Of a DNA stretch of 53,216 bases, positions 42,011-51,478 are shown piece by piece. Position numbers and translations under genes: made by a program. The stretch is from JAHDNZ01 sp036721855. GTDB lineage: Bacteria > Bacillota > DTU065. Every line of letters begins with the position of its first letter. Position 1 is the first letter of the stretch. The notes beneath the pieces were generated by a model that did no database searches, was not told where the DNA came from, and saw only the letters and a program-made list of their open reading frames with translations. Where the stretch lies: the NCBI GenBank assembly GCA_036721855.1, contig DAIMKF010000011.1:1-53216 (forward strand), in the 5' to 3' direction.

Positions 42011-43672
42011 ATGAAGCCAATTAGCAAACTACTACTCGGCCTTTTGTTGTGTACATCGTTAGTGGCGCAAATCAATGCTGCTTCTATTGTCGAGGAGGGG
42101 GTGGTTAGGATGCAAAAGAAACTGGAAAAACTAAAGCAAGAGCTGGTGCTTGTGGACTATGATGCTGCCGACAAACTTCTTCAAGAGATAGAAACCTTGA
42201 GTTTAAGTGGCAGTGATACCGATAAAATCAAAGCTTTTGAACTATTAAAAACAGTGCAAAGTATACTTACAGAATCAAGACCGGTGGAGACACGAGCGGT
42301 TTGGCTAGACGATCAGGCTCTCGGGAAGATTAATGGACCTGAGGAGCTAAAAAAGCTAGTTAAGTGGCTGGCTGATCTTAATGTAAATCTAATTCTTCCC
42401 AATGTTTACTTTGCCGGGGAATCATTCCATAAAAGTAACATTGTACCCCAGATGGATTGGTATAGATTTACTTTTGGTCAAGAAGATCCATTAAAGATAC
42501 TTATCGAAGAAGCTCATAAATACGGTATCGAAGTTCATGCCTGGGTAATGATCTATGGCTTGCAGGGTAATGTAGAGCCTTTTTTAGATCGCCTAGATTG
42601 GCTTGATCGGGATAAAGACGGTAAATATAATAACACTGCGCATACCGACTACTTCTTTTCGCCTGCTCATCCCTTAGCCAGAGATCATATCTTATCTATT
42701 ATTGAGGAAATTGCAGGTTATGATTTAGATGGTATACATCTGGATAATATACGCTATAAAGATGGTTTTGGTTATGGAGATTACATGGTAAACCTTTACC
42801 AGGAGCTTTTTTCAGTCGATCCACGTCAGATTCCGGCAAGCAATAGCAAACAGTTCAACCACTTCCGCGAGTTTAAAGCTCAGTTTATCGCCAGTTTCGT
42901 GGAATTGGTTAGAGTCAGATTGCATGAAAAAAAACCTCAATTGATGCTTTCGGCAGCTACAGCTCCACAGACCTGGGGTAAAAATTCTCTGGGTCAGGAT
43001 TGGCATAATTGGATAGATAACCGGAGTTTACACTTCGTCCTCCCCATGAGTTATATTGAAACACCGGCAGAATATGCACAGTTAATTGCTTCGGATATCC
43101 AAAGAATTGCAGGCAAAACCTATTGTTTTCCCGGACTTGCTTTATATGCTTTTTCAGCGCAGACAATGGAACAAGAGTGGCAAGAGGGTCAAAAAGCACC
43201 TATTACCGGACAGACACTATTTTCTCTGTTACACATAAAACCCGAACACTACGAGCTGTTGCAAAAGGGACTTTTTAGAGAAAAAGCAGTGGTTACTTTT
43301 AGAGAACCTGATAAAGCGGCTATTTTATTTATTAATTGGCTAAAAAAAAGAATAGAGACTTTTGGCTTTGAAGCAGGTTTTACGGATACAGAGAGTTTAA
43401 TCTGGCTAAATTTGTTAGAGGAAATAGCTGATTTAATTGACAAGGCCCCAATGCGTCGCTATGACACCAGGGATCTAAGAGAAGAAAACAAAACAGAGCA
43501 ACTCTACTTTGAAACGGTTTATAAAACCATGGACAAGCTTTTAGAGCGAACAGACAAACTAAAAGAACCAACCAAAAAAAGATTAATCTCCGATATAAAA
43601 CAGTTAAGAAGCTTTATTACGCCACTGGAATATACCAGCAGACCTTTTAATTTAGTACCGATTAAATATTAA
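42011..43672 (+). CDS. Secreted GHL10/family 10-like glycosylhydrolase
   Basis: A 553-residue exported protein with a signal peptide (residues 1-23, cleavage likely after INA). A helical pre-domain (25-90) precedes a TIM-barrel of the glycosyl-hydrolase-like 10 (DUF187, FenI-like) family. Hallmarks are ETRAVWLDDQ, NVNLILPNVYFAGES, GIEVHAWVMIYG, FFSPAHPLARDHIL, the signature DLDGIHLDNIRY (about 238-249), and LHFVLPMSYIE. The C-terminal 130 residues are helical and unassigned. No lipobox. Related proteins are thought to act on polysaccharides, possibly peptidoglycan-linked. It is a single gene between terminators. Confidence 0.85.
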   Translation: MKPISKLLLGLLLCTSLVAQINAASIVEEGVVRMQKKLEKLKQELVLVDYDAADKLLQEIETLSLSGSDTDKIKAFELLKTVQSILTESRPVETRAVWLDDQALGKINGPEELKKLVKWLADLNVNLILPNVYFAGESFHKSNIVPQMDWYRFTFGQEDPLKILIEEAHKYGIEVHAWVMIYGLQGNVEPFLDRLDWLDRDKDGKYNNTAHTDYFFSPAHPLARDHILSIIEEIAGYDLDGIHLDNIRYKDGFGYGDYMVNLYQELFSVDPRQIPASNSKQFNHFREFKAQFIASFVELVRVRLHEKKPQLMLSAATAPQTWGKNSLGQDWHNWIDNRSLHFVLPMSYIETPAEYAQLIASDIQRIAGKTYCFPGLALYAFSAQTMEQEWQEGQKAPITGQTLFSLLHIKPEHYELLQKGLFREKAVVTFREPDKAAILFINWLKKRIETFGFEAGFTDTESLIWLNLLEEIADLIDKAPMRRYDTRDLREENKTEQLYFETVYKTMDKLLERTDKLKEPTKKRLISDIKQLRSFITPLEYTSRPFNLVPIKY

Positions 43673-43685
43673 AAAGCTTTAAAAA

Positions 43686-43718
43686 AAAGAGGCTTAAGCA
43701 AAAAGCTTAGGCCTTTTT
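43686..43718 (+). terminator. Rho-independent terminator after the GHL10 gene
   Basis: A 14-bp stem (43686-43699 with 43705-43718; GGCTTAAGC against GCTTAGGCC, two wobble pairs) with a five-A loop and five T residues at the base. An A-rich left flank could let it act on the opposite strand too. Confidence 0.8.
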
Positions 43719-43791
43719 AAAAAATTAAGTAGCAAAAAATTTAATGAGCTAGGCTTATCGAACTTATGATAAATACTATTCTTAGCCATAT

Positions 43792-43822
43792 CTGACTTAG
43801 TTAAGCTTAACTGTGATAAAAT
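43792..43822 (+). promoter_or_regulatory. Possible promoter of the alanine dehydrogenase gene
   Basis: An extended -10 element TGATAAAAT (43814-43822) is present, with a CTGACT hexamer (43792-43797) as a 4/6 match to -35 at a 19-base spacing. The transcript would have a leader of about 220 bases before the chosen start. Confidence 0.4.
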
Positions 43823-43854
43823 ATTGTAGATCCAAAAAGAGCATATAAACTGTT

Positions 43855-43920
43855 TTGGGGGTAAATCCAGTGCTAGCAGGTTGTTTCTTCGCGGTATAAA
43901 AAATAGAAACGCCACCCCAA
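43855..43920 (+). promoter_or_regulatory. Possible structured leader RNA upstream of alanine dehydrogenase
   Basis: TTGGGG (43855-43860) pairs with CCCCAA (43915-43920), enclosing a second helix GTTTCT (43883-43888) with AGAAAC (43905-43910). A short palindrome TGCTAGCA (43871-43878) lies between. Two nested helices in a noncoding leader suggest a folded regulatory RNA, but no known riboswitch or T-box motif (no TGGNACCGCG) was recognised. The remaining 43721-44047 contains no gene; a second weak pairing AGTATT/AATACT lies at 43988-44010. Confidence 0.35.
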
Positions 43921-44047
43921 GACTTAATTTAACGGTTAAGCTGAAAAGTATTTTACTTATTCAAGCAGGAATTACTAGTACCGGTTAAGTATTAACTTGA
44001 AAATCAATACTATTAAGATACTAAACCCAGAGCAAGAGGTGGTTTTA

Positions 44048-45127
44048 TTGATTATTGGTGTACCAAAAGAGATTAAGGATCAAGAATGGCGTGTAGCCTT
44101 AACACCTGCAGGAGCCAGAGCATTAAAAGAACGCGGTCATGAAGTATTAATAGAAACCGGAGCAGGAGCAGGCAGCGGGTTTAGTGACAATGACTATCTT
44201 GTAGAAGGGGTAAGGTTAACAAACAAGTTAGAGATTTGGGAAAAAGCCAAATTAATTTTAAAAGTCAAAGAGCCTGTTGGTGAAGAAAAGGAAATGCTTC
44301 AACCAAATCAGCTGCTTTTTGCCTATCTTCATTTGGCTGCGGTTCCAGAACTAATAGAGGCTCTTGTACGTCACAGAGTTAATGCGATTGGGTATGAAAC
44401 AGTTCAGTTAGATTCAGGCACTCTGCCTCTTTTAGCACCTATGAGCGAAATCGCCGGTAGGATGGCTGTTCAAGAGGGAGCTTTGCACTTGGAAAAATTC
44501 AGAGATGGCAAAGGCATTTTACTCGGAGGTGTTTCCGGTGTTCCGCCGGCTAAGGTTACCGTGCTTGGGGCCGGAACTGTAGGGACAAACGCCGCCAAAG
44601 TTGCCATGGGCATGGGTGCTCAGGTAACGGTCATTGACATTAATCTTGAGAAATTAAGAAATCTCGATGATATCTTCTGGGGTAAACTCCAGACTTTAGC
44701 CAGTAATACCTATAATATTGAAAAAGCAGTTGCCGAAAGTGATCTGGTTATCGGCTCGGTCCTTGTACCGGGAGCAAAAACACCTTATCTGGTAACAGAG
44801 GCGATGGTAGCGAAAATGACTCCCGGAAGCGTTATTGTAGATGTGGCAATCGATCAGGGAGGCTGTTTCCAGACCAGCCGTCCGACTACCCATTCTAAGC
44901 CAACCTTTATAGCATATGGCGTGACTCATTACTGTGTAGGCAATATGCCAGGTGCAGTACCCCGCACTTCGACTTTTGCTCTAACCAATGCTACACTGCC
45001 ATATGTTTTGATTTTAGCAGACAGAGGTTTTGAAGCAGCAATTGAATTCAATAGACCTCTTGCCAGAGGAGTTAATACAGCCTTTGGTGATGTAGTTCAT
45101 CCGGGTCTAAAAGCTTTGATTAGATAA
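44048..45127 (+). CDS. ald: Alanine dehydrogenase
   Basis: NAD-dependent interconversion of L-alanine with pyruvate and ammonia, in the cytoplasm. The 359-residue product begins with IIGVPKEIKDQEWRVALTPAGA. It contains LKVKEPVGEEKEML, the lysine region, YLHLAA (catalytic His), GRMAVQEGALHLEK, the NAD-binding VTVLGAGTVGTNAAKVA (about 166-182) and DVAIDQGGCFQTSRPTTHS. TTG 44048 is chosen because AGAGGTGG (44035-44042) is six bases before it and the N-terminus then matches the family. The longer frame from 43997 adds about 17 atypical residues. Its pyruvate product or substrate connects it to the decarboxylase operon upstream. Confidence 0.95.
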   Translation: MIIGVPKEIKDQEWRVALTPAGARALKERGHEVLIETGAGAGSGFSDNDYLVEGVRLTNKLEIWEKAKLILKVKEPVGEEKEMLQPNQLLFAYLHLAAVPELIEALVRHRVNAIGYETVQLDSGTLPLLAPMSEIAGRMAVQEGALHLEKFRDGKGILLGGVSGVPPAKVTVLGAGTVGTNAAKVAMGMGAQVTVIDINLEKLRNLDDIFWGKLQTLASNTYNIEKAVAESDLVIGSVLVPGAKTPYLVTEAMVAKMTPGSVIVDVAIDQGGCFQTSRPTTHSKPTFIAYGVTHYCVGNMPGAVPRTSTFALTNATLPYVLILADRGFEAAIEFNRPLARGVNTAFGDVVHPGLKALIR

Positions 45128-45142
45128 GTATCATCGTTTTTT

Positions 45143-45171
45143 AAAAAGAGGGTCAGTTGATCCTCTTTTTT
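45143..45171 (+). terminator. Rho-independent terminator after ald
   Basis: AAAAAGAGG (45143-45151) pairs with CCTCTTTTT (45162-45170), with TC/GA pairing inside and a short loop, ending in a T run. Confidence 0.85.
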
Positions 45172-45248
45172 GTTATTGAAGAGGAGTTGCGGTTAAAAAG
45201 GGGGAATTTAAGCCAAGGTAAGAACCAATCGGTTTGGAGGTGATACTA

Positions 45249-48107
45249 ATGCTAGTGCTTAATTCTGGTGATGCCTTAAAAAACAGAGAAAAATTAGTAT
45301 TAAAGCTAGCAGATTCTTTAAAAGAAAACAAAAACGATACAATTTATATAGTTAAAGAACCGGGTCTAAGAATAAGAGTGCAAGAGATGCTAGCTACCTT
45401 TGGATTAAAAGCATTGGTTCCCAACCCTGTTTATACAAGAGACTTATTTTTTAAAACTGATAAAGCAACTATTCATCCCGCCATAGAAGAACTTTATTTG
45501 GAAAAAATTCTTGTTAACTTGAAATTGGAGGCTTTGGCCAAAATTAAGCCCCAAAGACTTACAAGGCCGATACTTGAGTTTATCAAAGAACTACAATGGG
45601 CAAACTTAAGACCTCAAGATTTACATAATGGTCTTAAAGGTGAGTTGGATACACCGAAAAACCGGGATCTAGTACGCATTTATCAAGCCTATACCAAATT
45701 AATTAGCACAAAAAAATTGGTTTTAGAGAGTGAACTGGCATTTAAAAAAATAGCTAACCTAGATCTAAAGGCAACCACCATAATTTTAGATGGTTTTTAC
45801 AACTTAGAGTTAATTGATAAAAAATTAATTGAAAAAATAGCTATGCGAGATGATCTTACCTTAATCGTAAATTATCCCTACTTAGAAAACGATGTTTTTT
45901 TGGCTTTAGCTTCTGACTACCAATATCTAAAAGGATTAGCAAGTTATGAAGAGATTGAAAGTCCTCGCTCAATTAGCCAAGTTACTCTTTGCAGACCACA
46001 AACTTGCAAACAAGAAGTAAGTTTAGTTTTAAAAACAATTAAAAAATTGTTTTGGGAGGGAAAAATTGAATCTACAGATGATGTACTTATTTTGACTAAT
46101 CAAAAGAATCTTTATCAGCCAATATTGGCCAGATTATGTGAAAAAGAGGAACTTAACTGGCGTAGAGGTTTTATCAATTTAAGTCAAACAGCTTTAATGG
46201 GTGAAATCAAACTTCTGGTAGCCTTTCTGACTAGACCACTTGAAAAAGAAGAACTAATCGCTCTTTTAAGAGGAAAGTATTTTGATTTTTCTAGATTTCT
46301 ACCTGGAGGTATCTCCAAAGCAAGGCTTAGTAATATGCTAACCAAAATCAAACTAAACGGTAAAAGCAATAACTGGTACAACAAGTTAAAAAGGATGTCA
46401 GAAGAGCAAAAAGAATGCGAACTAACTTTACAGGCCCTACAAAGCTTGCAAAAAAACCTTACCTTAGGTGCTGTGAAAGAAGAGATAGAAGCCCAACAGA
46501 TAAGCAAGATCTTTAGTGATATCCTAAAAAACCTAAAGCTTGAAGACAATCTGCTCCTAGATGCAAAGACAGAATTTGAACAACTGATTGAACTTAGAGC
46601 TTGGTTTGAAGTCCAGACTTTATGGCAAACCCTTGTAGAGGCGGCCAAAGATGAAAAATTTAACTGTGAGGATTTTCTTCTTGCCTGGCTTAAAAGAGCA
46701 CTCTCTTTGCGTATAAACATTGCAGAAGACGGTTTAAGTTTGCATAATCTAAATGAAGCACCCTTTAGGAGATGCAAATATCTTTTTTTGCTTGGAGTAA
46801 CCGAAGATGATTTACCGGCCAAAGTTTCTGAAACTTGGCTTTTTAACGATAAAGAAAGAGATTTATTCAACACACTAACAGGTAGTCAACTGCTGCTGGC
46901 AAAAAAGAAAGAGCAGTTACAAGATTACTATTACTGGGAAAGCCTTCGCTGTGCATTAAATGGAGTTTATCTGTTTAGCCCCGATGAAATTCAAGGTCAA
47001 TATAAAGAACAATCTTACTACATTGACGATCTCAAGGACTTTGGCTTTTGTGAACCGGTACTTAACCTGGATTTTGAACCATTCTACACCTCAAAAACAG
47101 AGTATCTTGAATTTAAGATCCAATATGAACCTTTGAGTTTACCTGATGAACTCCAAAATAAAATCGCAGCCTACAAAACCAAACCAGCTGATTATTATAA
47201 CTTTCCAGAGTTAGGTTTTCTCAAAAGCAGTGATTCAAGCCAAGCAAGGACCTTAGCTGTAAGTGCATTTTCAGAATACGCAGACTGTCCTTATCGTTTC
47301 TTTGTTCATAAGTGTCTTGGCCTTTTTGAAACAGAAGAACTAAGTGAAGAGGTTACTAGTTTAGAAGGAGGCCGTCTTTGGCATAAGGTATTGGAATCAA
47401 TTTATACTGATGTAGCTAAGTATGGCACCACAAAGGTTTTAGCCGATTTAGAGGTCAAATTTTCTCAGATGGTAAAGCAAGTGTTTTTGGATACTAAGGC
47501 CAGTAATTTTTACAAAAGAGTTGAATTAGAGAAGTTTTACACTAGTATTAAGAACTATCTCAAAGACGATCTGGCTCGAGATAACTTTCAACCGGTCTTT
47601 TTAGAACTTCATTTTGGCTCCGGTCAAAGTTGGCCGGCTGTAAAGATGGGACCATATTTCCTAAAGGGAGTAATCGATAGAGTTGATCTGGTAACCAAAG
47701 GCAAAAAAAAGGGTTATCTGATTATCGATTATAAAAGATCTAAAAAAGATGTTGCTGCAGTTAGAAACGCTAAGGATTTTCAGCTTACGGTTTATATAAA
47801 AGCCCTGATGCAAATAGGAATTACTCCGGTTTTAGGAGCTTCGTATTTAAGTTTGTATAATACAGAAAGTAGATTTTGGAATCAAACAGCCTATGAACTA
47901 TTAGATATCAGGACGACTAAAAAGCCTCCCACACAAAAAGAGTGGGAAGAAGAGATAGAAACACTTCTTCAAACAGGTCAAAGGTTAGGTGAACAGTTAT
48001 TTGCGGGTTATTACCCACCTAACTATGACAGTGATAGCTGTAGGTATTGTAAATTCCTTGATCTTTGTCGTCTAAACACTAGGGGAGGTGTAGACACTGA
48101 TGAGTAA
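45249..48107 (+). CDS. addB: Helicase-exonuclease subunit AddB
   Basis: Subunit B of the AddAB complex that resects double-strand breaks for RecA loading. The 952-residue product ends in a PD-(D/E)XK nuclease (GVIDRVDLV, then LIIDYKRSKKD near 825), with the Fe-S ligands DCPYRFF (about 678) and CRYCKFLDLC (about 925-935). The helicase-like part (KEEVSLVLKTIKKL, FLLGVTEDDLPA) is present. The N-terminus reads LVLNSGDALKNREKLVLKL, where a GRAGSGKT-like P-loop is usual, so the Walker A site seems lost. ATG 45249 follows GGAGGTGA (45236-45243). It overlaps addA by eight bases. Confidence 0.88.
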   Translation: MLVLNSGDALKNREKLVLKLADSLKENKNDTIYIVKEPGLRIRVQEMLATFGLKALVPNPVYTRDLFFKTDKATIHPAIEELYLEKILVNLKLEALAKIKPQRLTRPILEFIKELQWANLRPQDLHNGLKGELDTPKNRDLVRIYQAYTKLISTKKLVLESELAFKKIANLDLKATTIILDGFYNLELIDKKLIEKIAMRDDLTLIVNYPYLENDVFLALASDYQYLKGLASYEEIESPRSISQVTLCRPQTCKQEVSLVLKTIKKLFWEGKIESTDDVLILTNQKNLYQPILARLCEKEELNWRRGFINLSQTALMGEIKLLVAFLTRPLEKEELIALLRGKYFDFSRFLPGGISKARLSNMLTKIKLNGKSNNWYNKLKRMSEEQKECELTLQALQSLQKNLTLGAVKEEIEAQQISKIFSDILKNLKLEDNLLLDAKTEFEQLIELRAWFEVQTLWQTLVEAAKDEKFNCEDFLLAWLKRALSLRINIAEDGLSLHNLNEAPFRRCKYLFLLGVTEDDLPAKVSETWLFNDKERDLFNTLTGSQLLLAKKKEQLQDYYYWESLRCALNGVYLFSPDEIQGQYKEQSYYIDDLKDFGFCEPVLNLDFEPFYTSKTEYLEFKIQYEPLSLPDELQNKIAAYKTKPADYYNFPELGFLKSSDSSQARTLAVSAFSEYADCPYRFFVHKCLGLFETEELSEEVTSLEGGRLWHKVLESIYTDVAKYGTTKVLADLEVKFSQMVKQVFLDTKASNFYKRVELEKFYTSIKNYLKDDLARDNFQPVFLELHFGSGQSWPAVKMGPYFLKGVIDRVDLVTKGKKKGYLIIDYKRSKKDVAAVRNAKDFQLTVYIKALMQIGITPVLGASYLSLYNTESRFWNQTAYELLDIRTTKKPPTQKEWEEEIETLLQTGQRLGEQLFAGYYPPNYDSDSCRYCKFLDLCRLNTRGGVDTDE

Positions 48108-51100
48108 CTTTGAGCCCACCCTAGAGCAGGTTGCTGCGATTGATTGTCTGGATAACCATGCCGCTATAACAGCCGGAGCAGGTGCAGGCAAAACCAAAGT
48201 ACTGATCCACAGGATTTTGCAAATAGTCTTAACCCAAAGAGCAGAATTCAGGCAAATTGCAGCTATAACCTTTACCGAGAAAGCAGCCTCAGAGATGAAG
48301 GTAAAACTACGCAAAGAAGCAAAAGCACAGATGAAAAAAAGCCCCCAATTCAAGGATGAACTTAAAGAAGTATCTTCAACCCATATATCTACCATTCACA
48401 GTTTTTGCAGTAGTATTATTAAGCGTTTTGCTCTCAATGTAAATCTAACCCCCGATTATCAAATCCTTTTAGAAGACGAAGCTTTTAGGTTGCTTAGAAA
48501 AAGTATTAATAAGGTTTTAGAGGATTTAGAAGATCAAAGTCAGGTTCTTGTCCGTTTTAGAGCGGAAAACTATAACTTGGTAGAAGATCTCGCTTTTACC
48601 TATAATAAAATCCGTGAATTCGGCTTTACTGTAGAAGAAGCATTTATATTAACTACGAATAAATTCAATGAAGCAACACTCTTAGCAAAAGAGGCCCTTA
48701 ACGACTATATAAAAGCGTTGGATAAAGCTTATATCTGGAAAGAGAGCTTAAGTGGGAAGGCCAAAACAGCTAAATTCGTAACCTTAGTTCTTAAAAACTG
48801 GCCGGTTATAAGACCGTTTTTTTTCAAATTACAAGCTGATGAAGAACTAACCCAAGACGAAAAAATACAATTAATTGACTATCTCGGACTTATAAAAGCC
48901 AGAGATACAATCAACAGCTTTTTTGGTGAAGATGTTCAAAAGGCAGTTAAACAGGGTATGTTGGTTATTCCGTTTTTGTTTACAAAAAGCGATGCTAAAG
49001 AACTTGTAGAGGGTTTCAATACTCTGCTAACCTTTATTGATAAACATTATCTAGAACTAAAACAGGATAAACATGCTCTTGACTTTATTGATCTACAATT
49101 AAAAGCTTTGGCGATATTAAAAAAACCCCAAGCCAAAAAAGAGCTGCTTAGAGAATTGCGTTATATTATGATCGATGAATACCAGGATACCAACTATCTT
49201 CAGCAACGTATCATAGATGAGCTTTGGCAGGACAATCTTAATCTGTTTATTGTAGGTGATCCTAAACAGTCGATATACCGTTTTCGAGGCTCAGAAGTGG
49301 CTTTGTTTTCTAAGACTACTAAGGAAATTCTTGCTAAAAATGGTAAAAAAGTCTCTCTGAGCTATAATTTTCGCAGCGAAAAAGACCTGATTGATTTTTA
49401 CAACTCCTACTTTGAACTGCTTATGCCGGGAGATAAGCAAAAAAGCTATGCTATTGGTTATGAAAAAATTCAGACAAAAAAAACAGATTCAGGCAAGTGC
49501 TTTCAGATCATTGCCTGCCCTTACGATTATAAATTAGAAGAGAAAATTCATCCCCGCAGATGGCAGGCTAAAGCAATTGCCAGATTGATTTTTGAAGCCG
49601 TCAATTGTAAAGAGAATGAGCAGGTCCAATATGGTGATTTTGCTGTATTATTTCATAAAAGGTCAGCCGGTCTGGCAGAACTCGAAGAAGAGCTCGCCCA
49701 GGCTAAAATACCTTTTGTTTCGGGCATGGGTTTGGATTTTTTTGCCAGAGAAGAGATCCGTGATTGTTTGGCTTTGCTAAACTTTCTAAATACACCCCTA
49801 GATGAACTCAGTCTGGCGGCAGTATTGAAGGGTCCTTTTTTCAATCAAGACGAAAAAGTGTTGTATTCACTTTTTCAAAAAGCCAAAGAAAATGAAACTT
49901 CACTTTATGGCGCAATTTTACTATTTGGTGGCAATGATAACTTTGTTCAACGTGAAAAAGATGCCCATGGAATACTAGAATCTAAAGGTGAAGAATTTAG
50001 TGAGCTTGCTAAGCAGTTAGCTAGATTGCGTATTGAATATGGCTATAAGAGCTTAGCTCTCTTATTAACAGAGTTAATTCAAAACGCCCAATTTGACCTT
50101 ATTTTACAAGGTCAGTTAATGGGGGAGGAACGTGCGGCCAATTTAGAAAAACTTCTTGAGTTAATCACAACCCAAGATACAAACGGTCTATCTAATAGCG
50201 AAATTGTAGAATATTTAAATGTGGTCAAAGAAGCGGGAACCGCAGATGCCGAGGTTGTGACAGAGAGTACAGATAGGGTTACTATAATGACAGTGCATGC
50301 CGCAAAAGGTTTGGAATTCAAAAAGGTTATTTTAGCCGGTATTAATTTTAGTCAACGTTCACTGCCAGAACCAATTATGACCTTTGACAAAGAACAAGGC
50401 TTAATTGTTGGTCTTTTAAACTATAATGATGGAATCAAAGTCAAATGTACGGATCCTCGTTTTTATATCTCCAGAGAACGAATTAAAGATGAAGAAGAAT
50501 ATGAAAAACAACGTCTTTTCTATGTTGCGGCTACACGGGCCATGACCGACCTATATCTTGTTGTGGCAGGGAAGTTTCTCACCAAAAACTTTAAGACAGC
50601 AAATCCTATTCTTAAGCTGTTTATGTGGGACCAAGAAAAGGTAAGCTTTCAAAGCTACCAAACGAAGTATTATCCTTATGAATATGCCTTTGTTACAGCC
50701 TCGAAAAAAGAGATGCTTATGCCTCAAGGCAAACTGGATAAGGTGTTTATAAGACCTAATTATCGCGCATTATCGCCAACAGCATTGGTTCAGTTTAGAA
50801 TTTGTCCCCGCCTTTTTTATCTTGAACAACGATTAAAAGTTCCTCCCATTAAGGAGCTTTTAATTAATGAAGAAGCTGATATTGAGCAAGATGCCGTTGT
50901 CGATTTTGATGGCCAGGCAATAGGAACGGTTTTGCACCATATATTTGCCGAAGCTAAAGATCTTAAAGAAGCAGAATCGATTTTTGAAAAAGCTAATCTC
51001 CCTCAAGTCTATTATCGAATTCTACCTCATTATTTTGCCTCCAGGTTTTATAATCGTGGCCAAAGCGAAGTCCCTATCTCACTTTATCTGCCAGAAAAAA

Positions 51101-51459
51101 GACTGCGCTTTATAGGGATTATCGATCGCGTTTTCTGGGAAAAAGAAAGGATTACCGTCATAGATTTTAAGACCCATTGCCAAGTTGATTTTGCTCTCAA
51201 AGCTAAAGAGTATGAGCTACAGTTAGCAGTCTATGCCAAAGCGCTAAAAGAAAGATTTAATAAGCCGGTCGAAGCGTTGATTTATTTTCCCTACCCAGAT
51301 AAAATATACCCTGTCGAGCTAGACGCAGCAGAGGTTTTACTGGGAAGAGTACTCGATGATATCAACAGAGTGTTAGACAACAAGATTCTGCCAAAAGCAA
51401 AATACAAAGAAAATTGCCTAGCTAACTGCCCTTATCTGACTTTATGCCACCGAGAATAA
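48100..51459 (+). CDS. addA: ATP-dependent helicase/nuclease subunit AddA
   Basis: A 1119-residue UvrD-type helicase with a C-terminal nuclease, partner of AddB. Helicase motifs are LEQVAAIDCLDNHAAITAGA-GAGKTKVL (Q motif and Walker A, residues 8-34), ITFTEKAASEMK, STIHSFCSSIIKRFA, IMIDEYQDTNYLQ (about 350), VGDPKQSIYRFRGSE, VTIMTVHAAKGLEFK (about 727) and QRLFYVAATRA. The PD-(D/E)XK nuclease shows GIIDRVFW and VIDFKTH (about 1020). Cysteines flank it: ICPRLFY (about 900) and CLANCPYLTLC at the C-terminus, the arrangement of an Fe-S nuclease, not usual in AddA as I know it. Confidence 0.92.
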   Translation: MSNFEPTLEQVAAIDCLDNHAAITAGAGAGKTKVLIHRILQIVLTQRAEFRQIAAITFTEKAASEMKVKLRKEAKAQMKKSPQFKDELKEVSSTHISTIHSFCSSIIKRFALNVNLTPDYQILLEDEAFRLLRKSINKVLEDLEDQSQVLVRFRAENYNLVEDLAFTYNKIREFGFTVEEAFILTTNKFNEATLLAKEALNDYIKALDKAYIWKESLSGKAKTAKFVTLVLKNWPVIRPFFFKLQADEELTQDEKIQLIDYLGLIKARDTINSFFGEDVQKAVKQGMLVIPFLFTKSDAKELVEGFNTLLTFIDKHYLELKQDKHALDFIDLQLKALAILKKPQAKKELLRELRYIMIDEYQDTNYLQQRIIDELWQDNLNLFIVGDPKQSIYRFRGSEVALFSKTTKEILAKNGKKVSLSYNFRSEKDLIDFYNSYFELLMPGDKQKSYAIGYEKIQTKKTDSGKCFQIIACPYDYKLEEKIHPRRWQAKAIARLIFEAVNCKENEQVQYGDFAVLFHKRSAGLAELEEELAQAKIPFVSGMGLDFFAREEIRDCLALLNFLNTPLDELSLAAVLKGPFFNQDEKVLYSLFQKAKENETSLYGAILLFGGNDNFVQREKDAHGILESKGEEFSELAKQLARLRIEYGYKSLALLLTELIQNAQFDLILQGQLMGEERAANLEKLLELITTQDTNGLSNSEIVEYLNVVKEAGTADAEVVTESTDRVTIMTVHAAKGLEFKKVILAGINFSQRSLPEPIMTFDKEQGLIVGLLNYNDGIKVKCTDPRFYISRERIKDEEEYEKQRLFYVAATRAMTDLYLVVAGKFLTKNFKTANPILKLFMWDQEKVSFQSYQTKYYPYEYAFVTASKKEMLMPQGKLDKVFIRPNYRALSPTALVQFRICPRLFYLEQRLKVPPIKELLINEEADIEQDAVVDFDGQAIGTVLHHIFAEAKDLKEAESIFEKANLPQVYYRILPHYFASRFYNRGQSEVPISLYLPEKRLRFIGIIDRVFWEKERITVIDFKTHCQVDFALKAKEYELQLAVYAKALKERFNKPVEALIYFPYPDKIYPVELDAAEVLLGRVLDDINRVLDNKILPKAKYKENCLANCPYLTLCHRE

Positions 51460-51478
51460 AAAGAGAGGAGATCTTATT

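Noticed and set aside
43855..43990. T-box leader before alanine dehydrogenase
   Set aside because: No AGGGTGGNACCGCG-type sequence and no antiterminator/terminator pair; a TTCGCGG fragment is not enough.
43997..44047. Longer N-terminus for alanine dehydrogenase starting at 43997
   Set aside because: The extra residues do not match the family and the ribosome site AGAGGTGG lies inside the extension, pointing to TTG 44048.
46184..46873. 229-residue minus-strand ORF opposite addB
   Set aside because: Serine/leucine-rich antisense shadow of addB with no domain and no ribosome site.
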